Origin: Lepidurus packardi
Taxonomy: Eukaryota > Arthropoda > Branchiopoda > Notostraca > Triopsidae
Length of the DNA stretch: 64,000 nucleotides
NCBI GenBank assembly: GCA_023053545.1
Contig: JAKZAN010000047.1
Location: 248,001 to 312,000 of the forward strand
Direction of reading: 5' to 3'
Shown here: positions 1 to 13,959 of the stretch, piece after piece
How the letters are laid out: every line of letters starts with the position of its first letter
Numbering within the stretch: position 1 is the first letter of the stretch
Made by a program: the position numbers and the translations under genes
Notes under the pieces: model-generated
Databases searched by the model: none
What the model saw: the letters and a program-made list of their open reading frames with translations, nothing else
What the model was told of the DNA's origin: nothing

Positions 1-3000
1 GAATTATTTCAGTCGGTAAGGAATTAATTCAATCCGTAAGGAATTAATTCAGTCCGTAAGGAATTAATTCAGTCCGTTAGGAATTAATTCAGTCCGTAAG
101 GAATTAATTCAGTCCGTAAGAAAGTAATTCAGCCCGTAAGGAATTAATTCAGTCATTAAGGAATTAATTCAGTCCGTAAGGAATTAATTCTATCCGTAAA
201 GAATTAATTCAATCCGTAAGGAACTAATTCAGTCCGTAAGGAACTAATTCAGTCCGTAATGTATTAATTCAGTCCGTGAGAAATTAATTCAGCACGAAGG
301 AATTAATTAATTCCCTAAGGAATTAATTTGGTCCGTAAGGAATCAATTCAATCCGTAAGGAATTAATTCAGTCCGTAAGGAATTAATTCAGTCCGTAAGG
401 AATTAATTCAATCCGTAAGGAATTAATTCAATCCGTAAGGAATTAATTCAGTCCGTAAGGAATTAATTCAATCCGTAATGAATTATTTCAGTCCATTAAT
501 TAATTAATTCAGTCCGTAAGGAATTAATTCAATCCGTAATGAATTAATTCAGTCCATTAATTAATTAATTCAGTCCGTAAGGAATTAATTCAGTAAGTAA
601 GGAAATAATTCAGTCCGTAAGGAATTAATTCAGTCCGTAAAAAATTAATTTAGCACGTAAGGAATTAATTCATACCGTTAAGAATTAATTCAGTCCGTAA
701 GGAATTAATTCAATCCATAAGGAATTAATTCAGTCCGTAAGGAATTAATTCATTCCGTAAGGAATTTATTATGTTAGTAAGGAACTAGTTCAGTCCGTAA
801 TGTATTAATGCAGTCCGTAAGAAATAAATTCCGCCCGTAAGGAATTAATTCAATCTCTAAGGAATTAATTTGGTCCTTAAGGAATTAATTCATTCCGTTA
901 AAAATTAATTCATTCTGTAAGGAATTAATTCAATCCGTAAGGAATTTATTCAGTCCGTAAGGAATTAATTCAATCCGTAAGGAATTAATTCCGTCCGTAA
1001 CGAATTAATTCAGTCCGGAAGGTATTAATTCAATCAGTAATGAATTAATTCAGTCCGTAAGGAATTAATTCACTCCGAAAGGAATTAATTAAGTCCGTAA
1101 GGAATTGATTCAGTCCGTAAGGAATTAACTAAGTCCATTAATTAATTAATTCAGTCCGTAAGGAATTAATTCAATCCGTAATGAATTAATTCAGTCCATT
1201 AATTAATTAATTCAGTCCGTAAGGAATTAATTCAGTAAGTAAGGAAATAATTCAGTCCGTAAGGAATTAATTCAGTCCGTAAAAAATTAATTTAGCACGT
1301 AAGGAATTAATTCATACCGTTAAGAATTAATTCAGTCCGTAAGGAATTAATTCAATCCATAAGGAATTAATTCAGTCCGTAAGGAATTAATTCATTCCGT
1401 AAGGAATTTATTATGTTAGTAAGGAACTAGTTCAGTCCGTAATGTATTAATGCAGTCCGTAAGAAATAAATTCCGCCCGTAAGGAATTAATTCAATCTCT
1501 AAGGAATTAATTTGGTCCTTAAGGAATTAATTCATTCCGTTAAAAATTAATTCATTCTGTAAGGAATTAATTCAATCCGTAAGGAATTTATTCAGTCCGT
1601 AAGGAATTAATTCAATCCGTAAGGAATTAATTCCGTCCGTAACGAATTAATTCAGTCCGGAAGGTATTAATTCAATCAGTAATGAATTAATTCAGTCCGT
1701 AAGGAATTAATTCACTCCGAAAGGAATTAATTAAGTCCGTAAGGAATTGATTCAGTCCGTAAGGAATTAACTCAGTCCATTAATTAATTAATTCAGTCCG
1801 TAAGGAATTTATTCAGTCCGTAAGGAATTAATTCAGTCCGTAAGGAATTAATTCAATCCGTAAGGAATTAATTCAGTCCGTAAGGAATTAATTCACTCAG
1901 TAAGGAATTAAAACAATCCGTAATGAATTAATTCAGTCCATTAATTAATTAATTCAGTACGTAAATAATTAATTCAGTCCGTAAGGATTTAATTCATTCC
2001 GTAAATAATTAATTCAGTCCGTAAGGATTTAATTCATTCCGTAAGGAATTAATTCAGTCCGTAAGGAATTAATTCAGTCCGTAAGGAATTAATTCACTCA
2101 GTAAGGAATTAATTAAGTCCGTAAGGAATTGATTAAGTCCGTAAGGAATTAATTCAGTCCATTAATTAATTAATTCAGTCCTTAAGTAATTAATTCAGTC
2201 CGTAAGGAATTAATTCAATCCGTAATGAATCAATTCAGTCCATTAATTAATTAATTCAGCCCGTAAGGAATTAATTCATTCCGTAAGGAATTAGTTCATT
2301 CCGTAAGGAATTAATTCAGTCTGTAATGAATTAATTCAATCCGTAAGGAAATAATTCAGTCCGTAAGGAATTATTTCAGTCGGTAAGGAATTAATTCAAT
2401 CCGTAAGGAATTAATTCAGTCCGTAAGGAATTAATTCAGTCCGTTAGGAATTAATTCAGTCCGTAAGGAATTAATTCAGTCCGTAAGAAAGTAATTCAGC
2501 CCGTAAGGAATTAATTCAGTCATTAAGGAATTAATTCAGTCCGTAAGGAATTAATTCTATCCGTAAAGAATTAATTCAATCCGTAAGGAACTAATTCAGT
2601 CCGTAAGGAACTAATTCAGTCCGTAATGTATTAATTCAGTCCGTGAGAAATTAATTCAGCACGAAGGAATTAATTAACTCCCTAAGGAATTAATTTGGTC
2701 CGTAAGGAATCAATTCAATCCGTAAGGAATTAATTCAGTCCGTAAGGAATTAATTCAGTCCGTAAGGAATTAATTCAATCCGTAAGGAATTAATTCAATC
2801 CGTAAGGAATTAATTCAGTCCGTAAGGAATTAATTCAATCCGTAATGAATTATTTCAGTCCATTAATTAATTAATTCAGTCCGTAAGGAATTAATTCAAT
2901 CCGTAATGAATTAATTCAGTCCATTAATTAATTAATTCAGTCCGTAAGGAATTAATTCAGTAAGTAAGGAAATAATTCAGTCCGTAAGGAATTAATTCAG

Positions 3001-3504
3001 TCCGTAAAAAATTAATTTAGCACGTAAGGAATTAATTCATACCGTTAAGAATTAATTCAGTCCGTAAGGAATTAATTCAATCCATAAGGAATTAATTCAG
3101 TCCGTAAGGAATTAATTCATTCCGTAAGGAATTTATTATGTTAGAAAGGAACTAGTTCAGTCCGTAATGTATTAATGCAGTCCGTAAGAAATAAATTCCG
3201 CCCGTAAGGAATTAATTCAATCTCTAAGGAATTAATTTGGTCCTTAAGGAATTAATTCATTCCGTTAAGAATTAATTCATTCTGTAAGGAATTAATTCAA
3301 TCCGTAAGGAATTTATTCAGTCCGTAAGGAATTAATTCAATCCGTAAGGAATTAATTCCGTCCGTAACGAATTAATTCAGTCCGGAAGGTATTAATTCAA
3401 TCAGTAATGAATTAATTCAGTCCGTAAGGAATTAATTCACTCCGAAAGGAATTAATTAAGTCCGTAAGGAATTGATTCAGTCCGTAAGGAATTAACTCAG
3501 TCCA
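1..3504 (+). repeat. 2367-bp higher-order repeat in satellite A (second copy starts at 2368)
   Basis: Positions 1 to about 1137 match 2368 to about 3504 at a constant offset of 2367 bp. Diagnostic variants agree: AGCACGAAGG at 291 and 2658, and ATGTTAG at 771 and 3138. The second copy differs by a few substitutions and by having one 642-bp sub-block instead of two. This is the pattern expected of unequal crossing over. Confidence 0.8.
496..1779 (+). repeat. Tandem pair of 642-bp higher-order units in satellite A
   Basis: The block from 496 is repeated in order from 1138, including rare variants (CAGTAAGTAAGG at 591 and 1233; the expanded-AATT monomer). The offset is 642 bp, 32 monomers plus 2 bp. 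The copy from 2863 onward contains this block only once, so the pair is a local duplication within a larger unit. Confidence 0.85.
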
Positions 3505-6500
3505 TTAATTAATTAATTCAGTCCGTAAGGAATTTATTCAGTCCGTAAGGAATTAATTCAGTCCGTAAGGAATTAATTCAATCCGTAAGGAATTAATTCA
3601 ATCCATAAGGATTTAATTCAGTCCGTAAGGAATTAATTCAGTCCGTAAGGAATTAATTCAATCCGTAAATAATTAATTAAATCCGTAAGGAATTAATTCA
3701 GTCCGGAAGGAATTAAAACAATCCGTAATGAATTAAGTCAGTCCATTAATTAATTAATTCAGTACGTAAATAATTAATTCATTCCGTAAGGATTTAATTC
3801 ATTCCGTAAATAATTAATTCAGTCCGTAAGGATTTAATTCATTCCGTAAGGAATTAATTCAGTCCGTAAGGAATTAATTCAGTCCGTAAGGAATTAATTC
3901 AGTCCGTAAGGAATTAATTCAGTCCTTAAGGAATTGATTCAGTCTGTAAGGATTTAATTCAGTCCGTAAGAAAGTAATTCAGCCCGTAAGGAATTAATTC
4001 ATTCCCTAAGGAATTAATTCAGTCCGTAAGGAATTAATTCTATCCGTAAAGAATTAATTCAGTCCGTAAGGAACTAATTCAGTCCGTAAGGAACTAATTC
4101 AGTCCGTAATGTATTAATTCAGTCCGTAAGCAATTAATTTAGCCCGTAAGGAATTAATTAATTCCCTAAGGAATTAATTTGGTCCGTAAGGAATTAATTC
4201 ATTCCGTCAAGAATTAATTCAGTCTCTAAGGAATTAATTCAATCCGTAAGGAATTAATTCAGTCCGTAAGGAATTATTTCATTCCGTAAGGAATTTATTA
4301 TGTTAGTAAGGAATTAATTCAGTCCGTAAGGAACTAATTCAGTCCGTAATGTATTAATGCAGTCCGTAAGAAATAAATTCAGCCCGTAAGGAATTAATTC
4401 AATCTCTAAGGAATTAATTTGGTCCGTAAAGAATTAATTCATTCCGTTAAGAATTAATTCATTCTGTAAGGAATTAATTCAATCCGTAAGGAATGTATTC
4501 AGTCCGTAAGGATTTAATTCAATCCGTAAGGTATTAATTCCGTCCGTAAGGAATTAATTCAGTCCGGAAGGTATTAATTCAATCCGTAATGAATTAATTC
4601 AGTCCGTAAGGAATTAATTCACTCCGAAAGGAATTAATTAAGTCCGTAAGGAATTGATTCAGTCCGTAAGGAATTAATTCAATCCGTAATGAATTATTTC
4701 AGTCCATTAATTAATTAATTCAGTCCGTAAGGAATTAATTCAATCCGTAATGAATTAATTCAGTCCATTAATTAATTAATTCAGTCCGTAAGGAATTAAT
4801 TCAGTCCGTAAAAAATTAATTTAGCACGTAAGGAATTAATTCATACCGTTAAGAATTAATTCAGTCCGTAAGGAATTAATTCAATCCATAAGGAATTAAT
4901 TCAGTCCGTAAGGAATTAATTCATTCCGTAAGGAATTTATTATGTTAGTAAGGAACTAGTTCAGTCCGTAATGTATTAATGCAGTCCGTAAGAAATAAAT
5001 TCCGCCCGTAAGGAATTAATTCAATTTCTAAGGAATTAATTTGGTCCTTAAGGAATTAATTCATTCCGTTAAGAATTAATTCATTCTGTAAGGAATTAAT
5101 TCAATCCGTAAGGAATTTATTCAGTCCGTAAGGAATTAATTCAATCCGTAAGGAATTAATTCCGTCCGTAACGAATTAATTCAGTCCGGAAGGTATTAAT
5201 TCAATCAGTAATGAATTAATTCAGTCCGTAAGGAATTAATTCACTCCGAAAGGAATTAATTAAGTCCGTAAGGAATTGATTCAGTCCGTAAGGAATTAAC
5301 TCAGTCCATTAATTAATTAATTCAGTCCGTAAGGAATTTATTCAGTCCGTAAAGAATTAATTCAGTCCGTAAGGAATTAATTCAATCCGTAAGGAATTAA
5401 TTCAATACATAAGGAATTAATTCAGTCCGTAAGGAATTAATTCAGTCCGTAAGGAATTAATTCAATCCGTAAATAATTAATTAAATCCGTAAGGAATTAA
5501 TTCAGTCCGGAAGGAATTAAAACAATCCGTAATGAATTAATTCAGTCCATTAATTAATTAATTCAGTACGTAAATAATTAATTCAGTCCGTAAGGATTTA
5601 ATTCATTCCGTAAATAATTAATTCAGTCCGTAAGGATTTAATTCATTCCGTAAGGAATTAATTCAGTCCGTAAGGAATTAATTCAGTCCGTAAGGAATTA
5701 ATTCAGTCCGTAAGGAATTAATTCAGTCCTTAAGGAATTGATTCAGTCGGTAAGGATTTAATTCAGTCCGTAAGAAAGTAATTCAGCCCGTAAGGAATTA
5801 ATTCATTCCCTAAGGAATTAATTCAGTCCGTAAGGAATTAATTCAATCCGTAAAGAATTAATTCAGTCCGTAAGGAACTAATTCAGTCCGTAAGGAACTA
5901 ATTCAGTCCGTAATGTATTAATTCAGTCCGTAAGCAATTAATTCAGCCCGTAAGGAATTAATTAATTCCCTAAGGAATTAATTTGGTCCGTAAGGAATTA
6001 ATTCATTCCGTCAAGAATTAATTCAGTCTCTAAGGAATTAATTCAATCCGTAAGGAATTATTTCATTCCGTAAGGAATTTATTATGTTAGTAAGGAATTA
6101 ATTCAGTCCGTAAGGAACTAATTCAGTCCGTAATGTATTAATGCAGTCCGTAAGAAATAAATTCAGCCCGTAAGGAATTAATTCAATCTCTAAGGAATTA
6201 ATTTGGTCCTTAAATAATTAATTCAATCCGTAAGGAACTAATTCAGTCCGTAGGGAACTAATTCAGTCCGTAATGTATTAATTCAGTCCGTAAGAAATTA
6301 ATTCAGCCCGTAAGGAATTAATTAATTCCCTAAGGAATTAATTTGTCCGTAAGGAATTAATTCATTCCGTTAAGAATTAATTCAGTCTCTAAGGAATTAA
6401 TTCAATCCGTAAGGAATTAATTCAGTCCGTACGGAATGAATTCATTCCCTAAGGAATTAATTCAGTCCGTAAGGAATTAATTTAGTCCGTAAGGAATTAA

Positions 6501-9500
6501 TTCAATCCGTAAGGAATTAAATCAATCCGTAAGGAATTAATTCAGTCCGTAAGAAATTAATTCAGCCCGTAAGGAACTAAATAAATTCCCAAAGGAATTA
6601 ATTTGTTCCGTAAGGAATTAATTCATTCTGTAAGGAATTAATTCAGTCTGTAAGGAATTAATTCAATCCGTAAGGAATTAATTCAGTCCGTAAGGAATTA
6701 TTTCAGTCCGTAAGGAATTAATTCAATCCGTAAGGAATTAATTCAATCCGTAAGGAATTAATTCAATCCGTAATGAATAAATTCCGTCCGTAAGGAATTA
6801 ATTCAGTCCGGAAGGTATTAATTCAATCCGTAATGAATTAATTCAGTCCGAAAGGAATTAATTAAGTCCGTAAGAAATTAATTCAGCCCGTAAGGAACTA
6901 AATAAATTCCCAAATTAATTAATTTGTTCCGTAAGGAATTAATTCATTCTGTAAGGAATTAATTCAGTCTGTAAGGAATTAATTCAATCCGTAAGGAATT
7001 AATTCAGTCCGTAAGGAATTATTTCAGTCCGTAAGGAATTAATTCAATCCGTAAGGAATTAATTCAATCCGTAAGGAATTAATTCAATCCGTAAGGAATT
7101 AATTCCGTCCGTAAGGAATTAATTCAGTCCGGAAGGTATTAATTCAATCCGTAATGAATTAATTCAGTCCATTAATTAATTAATTCAGTCCGTAAGGAAT
7201 TTATTCAGTCCGTAAGGAATTAATTCAGTCCGTAAGGAATTAATTCAATCCGTAAGGAATTAATTCAATCCGTAAGCAATTAATTCAGTCCGTAAGGAAT
7301 TAATTCAGTCCATAAGGAATTAATTCAATCCGTAAATAATTAATTAAATCCGTAACGAATTAATTCCGTCCGTAAGGAATTAATTCAGTCCGTAAGGAAT
7401 TATTTCAATCCGTAATGAATTAATTCAGTCCATTAATTAATTAATTCAGTACGTAAATAATTAATTCAATCCGTAAGGAACTAATTCAGTCCGTAAGGAA
7501 CTAATTCAGTCCGTAATGTATTAATTCAGTCCGTAAGAAATTAATTCAGCCCGTAAGGAATTAATTAATTCCCTAATGAATTAATTTGTCCGTAAGGAAT
7601 TAATTCATTCCGGAAGGTATTAATTCAATCCGTAATGAATTAATTCAGTCCGAAAGGAATTAATTAAGTCCGTAAGGAATTGATTCAGTCCGTAAGGAAT
7701 TAACTCAGTCCATTAATTAATTAATTCAGTCCGTACGGAATTTATTCAGTCCGTAAGGAATTAATTCAGTCCGTAAGGAATTAATTCAATCCGTAAGGAA
7801 TTAATTAAATCCGTAAGGAATTAATTCAGTCCGTAAGGATTTAATTCAGTCCATAAGGAATTAATTCAATCCGTAAATAATTAATTAAATCCGTAACGAA
7901 TTAATTCCGTCCGTAAGGAATTAATTCAGTCCGTAAGGAATTATTTCAATCCGTAATGAATTAATTCAGTCCATTAATTAATTAATTCAGTACGTAAATA
8001 ATTAATTCAATCCGTAAGGAACTAATTCAGTCCGTAAGGAACTAATTCAGTCCGTAATGTATTAATTCAGTCCGTAAGAAATTAATTCAGCCCGTAAGGA
8101 ATTAATTAATTCCCTAATGAATTAATTTGTCCGTAAGGAATTAATTCAGTCCGTACGGAATGAATTCATTCCCTAAGGAATCAATTCAGTCCGTAAGGAA
8201 TTAATTTAGTCCGTAAGGAATTAATTCAATCCGTAAGGAATTAAATCAATCCGGAAGGAATTAATTCAGTCCGTAAGAAATTAATTCAGCCCGTAAGGAA
8301 CTAAATAAATTCCCAAAGGAATTAATTTGTTCCGTAAGGAATTAATTCATTCTGTAAGGAATTAATTTAGTCTGTAAGGAATTAATTCAATCCGTAAGGA
8401 ATTAATTCAGTCCGTAAGGAATTATTTCAGTCCGTAAGGAATTAATTCAATCCGTAAGGAATTAATTCAATCCGTAAGGAATTAATTCAATCCGTAATGA
8501 ATAAATTCCGATCGTAAGGAATTAATTCAGTCCGGAAGGTATTAATTCAATCCGTAATGAATTAATTCAGTCCGAAAGGAAACAATTAAGTCCGTAAGGA
8601 ATTGATTCAGTCCGTACGGAATTAACTCAGTCCATTAATTAATTAATCCAGTCCGTAAGGAATTAATTCAGTCCGTAATGAATTAATTCAATCCGTAAGG
8701 AATTAATTCAATCCGTAAGGAATTAATTCAGTCCGTAAGGAATTAATTCAATCCGTAAGGAATTAATTCAATCCGTAAGGAATTAATTCATTCCCTAAGG
8801 AATTAATTCAGTCCGTAAGGAATTAATTCAGTCCGTAAGGAATTAATTCAATCCGTAAGGAATTAAATCAATCCGTAAGGAATTAATTCAGTCCGTAAGA
8901 AATTAATTCAGCCCGTAAGGAACTAAATAAATTCTCAAAGGAATTAATTTGTTCCGTAAGGAATTAATTCATTCTGTAAGGAATTAATTCAGTCTGTAAG
9001 GAATTAATTCAGTCCGTAAGGAATTAATTCAGTCCGTAAGGAATTAATTCAATCCGTAAGGAATTAATTCAGTAAGTAAGGAATTATTTCAGTCCGTAAG
9101 GAATTGATTCAGTCGGTAATGAATTAATTCAGTCCGTAAGAAAGTAATTCAGCCCGTAAGGAATTAATTCATTCCCTAAGGAATTAATTCAGTCCGTAAG
9201 GAATTAATTCAATCCGTAAAGAATTAATTCAGTCCGTAAGGAACTAATTCAGTCCGTAAAGAAATAATTCAGTCCGTAATGTATTAATTCAGTCCGTAAG
9301 AAATTAATTCAGCCCGTAAGGAATTAATTAATTCCCTAAGGAATTAATTTGGTCGGTAAGGAATTAATTCATTCCGTTAAGAATTAATTCAATCTGTAAG
9401 GAATTAATTCAATCCGTAAGTAATTAATTCAGTCCGTAAGGAATTAATTCAGTCCGTAAGGAATTAATTCATTCCGTAAGGAATTTATTATGTTAGTAAG

Positions 9501-12500
9501 GAATTAATTCAGTCCGTAAGGAATTAATTCTATCCGTAAAGAATTAATTCAGTCCGTAAGGAACTAATTCAGTCCGTAAGGAATTATTTCAATCCGTAAT
9601 GAATTAATTCAGTCCATTAATTAATTAATTCAGTACGTAAATAATTAATTCAATCCGTAAGGAACTAATTCAGTCCGTAAGGAACTAATTCAGTCCGTAA
9701 TGTATTAATTCAGTCCGTAAGAAATTAATTCAGCCCGTAAGGAATTAATTAATTCCCTAAATAATTAATTTGTCCGTAAGGAATTAATTCATTCCGTTAA
9801 GAATTAATTCAGTCTCTAAGGAATTAATTCAATCCGTAAGGAATTAATTCAGTCCGTAAGGAATGAATTCATTCCCTAAGGAATTAATTCAGTCCGTAAG
9901 GAATGAATTCATTCCCTAAGGAATTAATTCAGTCCGTAAGGAATTAATTCAGTCCGTAAGGAATTAATTCAATCCGTAAGGAATTAAATCAATCCGTAAG
10001 GAATTAATTCAGTCCGTAAGAAATTAATTCAGCCCGTAAGGAACTAAATAAATTCCCAAAGGAATTAATTTGTTCCGTAAGGAATTAATTCATTCTGTAA
10101 GGAATTAATTCAGTCTGTAAGGAATTAATTCAATCCGTAAGGAATTAATTCAGTCCGTAAGGAATTATTTCAGTCCGTAAGGAATTAATTCAATCCGTAA
10201 GGAATTAATTCAATCCGTAAGGATTTAATTCAATCCGTAAGGAATTAATTCCGTCCGTAAGGAATTAATTCAGTCCGGAAGGTATTAATTCAATCCGTAA
10301 TGAATTAATTCAGTCCGAAAGGAATTAATTAAGTCCGTAAGGAATTGATTCAGTCCGTAAGGAATTAACTCAGTCCATTAATTAATTAATTCAGTCCGTA
10401 AGGAATTTATTCAGTCCGTAAGGAATTAATTCAGTCCGTAAGGAATTAATTCAATCCGTAAGGAATTAATTCAGTCCGTAAGGAATTAATTCAGTCCATA
10501 AGGAATTAATTCAATCCGTAAATAATTAATTAAATCCGTAACGAATTAATTCCGTCCGTAAGGAATTAATTCAGTCCGTAAGGAATTATTTCAATCCGTA
10601 ATGAATTAATTCATTCCATTAATTAATTAATTCAGTACGTAAATAATTAATTCAATCCGTAAGGAACTAATTCAGTCCGTAAGGAACTAATTCAGTCCGT
10701 AATGTATTAATTCAGTCCGTAAGAAATTAATTCAGCCCGTTAGGAATTAATTAATTCCCTAAGGAATTAATTTGTCCGTAAGGAATTAATTCATTCCGTT
10801 AAGAATTAATTCAGTCCGTAAGGAATTAATTCAATCCGTAAGGAATTAATTCATTCCGTAAGGAATTAATTCAGTCCGTAAGGAATTAATTCAATCCGTA
10901 ATGAATTAATTCAGTCCATTAATTAATTAATTCAGTACGTAAATAATTAATTCAGTCCGTAAGGATTTAATTCAGTCCGTAAGGAATTAATTCAGTCCGT
11001 AAGGAATTGATTCAGTCGGTAAGGAATTAATTCAGTCCGTAAGAAAGTAATTCAGCCCGTAAGGGATTAATTCATTCCCTAAGGAATTAATTCAGTCCGT
11101 AAGGAATTAATTCAATCCGTAAAGAATTAATTCAGTCCGTAAGGAACTAATTCAGTCCGTAAGGAACTAATTCAGTCCGTAATGTATTAATTCAGTACGT
11201 AAGAAATTAATTCAGCCCGTAAGGAATTAATTAATTCCCTAAGGAATTAATTTGGTCGGTAAGGAATTAATTCATTCCGTTAAGAATTAATTCAGTCTGT
11301 AAGGTATTAATTCAATCCGTAAGGAATTAATTCAGTCCGTAAGGAATTAATTCAATCCGTAAGGAATTAATTCAGTCCGTAAGGAATTAATTCATTCCGT
11401 AAGGAATTTATTATGTTAGTAAGGAATTAATTCAGTCCGTTAGGAACTAATTCAGTCCGTAATGTATTAATGCAGTCCGTAAGAAATAATTTCAGCCCGT
11501 AAGGAATTAATTCAATCTCTAAGGAATTAATTTGGTCCGTAAAGTATTAATTCATTCCGTTAAGAATTAATTCATTCTGTAAGGAATTAATTGAATCCGT
11601 AAGGAATTTATTCAGTCCGTAAGGAATTAATTCAATCCGTAAGGAATTAATTCCGTCCGTAAGGAATTAATTCAGTCCGGAAGGTATTATTTCAATCCGT
11701 AATGAATTAATTCAGTCCGTAAGGAATTAATTCACTCCGAAAGGAATTAATTAAGTCCGTAAGGAATTGATTCAGTCCGTAAGGAATTAACTCAGTCCAT
11801 TAATTAATTAATTCAGTCCGTAAGGAATTTATTCAGTCCGTAAGGCATTAATTCAGTCCGTAAGGAATTAATTCAATCCGTAATTAATTAATTCAATCCG
11901 TAAGGAATTAATTCAGTCCGTAAGGAATTAATTCAGTCCGTAAGGAATTAATTCAATCCGTAAATAATTAATTAAATCCGTAAGGAATTAATTCCGTCCG
12001 TGAGGAATTAATTCAATCCGTAAGGAATTAATTCAATCCGTAAGGAATAAATTCAGTCCGTAAGGAATTAATTCAGTCCGTAAGGAATTAATTCAATCCG
12101 TAAGGAATTAATTCATTCCGTAAGGAATTAATTCAGTCCGTAAGGAATTAATTCAATCCGTAATGAATTAATTCAGTCCATTAATTAATTAATTCAGTAC
12201 GTAAATAATTAATTCAGTCCGTAAGGATTTAATTGAATCCGTAAGGAATTTATTCAGTCCGTAAGGAATTAATTCAATCCGTAAGGAATTAATTCCGTCC
12301 GTAAGGAATTAATTCAGTCCGGAAGGTATTATTTCAATCCGTAATGAATTAATTCAGTCCGTAAGGAATTAATTCACTCCGAAAGGAATTAATTAAGTCC
12401 GTAAGGAATTGATTCAGTCCGTAAGGAATTAACTCAGTCCATTAATTAATTAATTCAGTCCGTAAATAATTAACTCAGTCCATTAATTAATTAATTCAGT

Positions 12501-13959
12501 CCGTAAGGAATTTATTCAGTCCGTAAGGCATTAATTCAGTCCGTAAGGAATTAATTCAATCCGTAATTAATTAATTCAATCCGTAAGGAATTAATTCAGT
12601 CCGTAAGGAATTAATTCAGTCCGTAAGGAATTAATTCAATCCGTAAATAATTAATTAAATCCGTAAGGAATTAATTCCGTCCGTGAGGAATTAATTCAAT
12701 CCGTAAGGAATTAATTCAATCCGTAAGGAATAAATTCAGTCCGTAAGGAATTAATTCAGTCCGTAAGGAATTAATTCAATCCGTAAGGAATTAATTCATT
12801 CCGTAAGGAATTAATTCAGTCCGTAAGGAATTAATTCAATCCGTAATGAATTAATTCAGTCCATTAATTAATTAATTCAGTACGTAAATAATTAATTCAG
12901 TCCGTAAGGATTTAATTCAGTCCGTAAGGAATTTATTCAGTCCGTAAGGAATTGATTCAGTCGGTAAGGAATTAATTCAGTCCGTAAGAAAGTAATTCAG
13001 CCCGTAAGGAATTAATTCATTCCCTAAGGAATTAATACAGTCCGTAAATAATTAATTAAATCCGTAACAAATTAATTCCGTCCGTAATGAATTAATTCAG
13101 TCCATTAATTAATTAATTCAGTACGTAAATAATTAATTCAATCCGTAAGGATTTAATTCATTCCGTAAGGAATTAATTCAGTCCGTAATGTATTAATGCA
13201 GTCCGTAAGAAATAAATTCAGCCCGTAAGGAATTAATTCAATCTCTAAGGAATTAATTAAGTCCGTAAGGAATTGATTCAATCCGTAAGGAATTAGTTCA
13301 GTCCGTAAGGAATTAATTCAGTCCGTAAGGAATTAATTCAATCCGAAAGGAATTAATTCAATCCGTCAGGAATAAATTCAGTCCGTAAGGAATTAATTCA
13401 GTCCGTAAGGAATTAATTCAATCCGTAAGGAATTAATTCAGTCCGTAAGGAATTAATTCAGCCCGTAAGGAATTAATTAATTCCCTAAGGAATTAATTTG
13501 GTCCGTAAGGAATTAATTCATTCCGTTAAGAATTAATTCAGTCTCTAAGGAATTAATTCAATCCGTAAGGAATTAATTCAGTCCGTAAGGAATTATTTCA
13601 GTCCGTAAGGAATTAATTCAATCCGTAAGGAATTTATTCAGTCCGTAAGGAATTAATTCAGTCCGTAAGGAATTAATTCAATCCGTAAGGAATTAATTCA
13701 GTCCGTAAGGAATTAATTCAATCCGTAATGAATTAATTCAGTCCATTAATGAATTAATTCAGTCCGTAAGGAATTATTTCAGTCCGTAAGGAATTAATTC
13801 AATCCGTAAGGAATTAATTCAATCCGTAAGGAATTAATTCAGTCCGTAAGGAATTAATTCAATCCGTAAGGAATTAATTCAATCCGTAAGGAATTAATTC
13901 AATCCGTAAGGAATTAATTCATTCCCTAAGGAATTAATTCAGTCCGTAAGGAATTAATT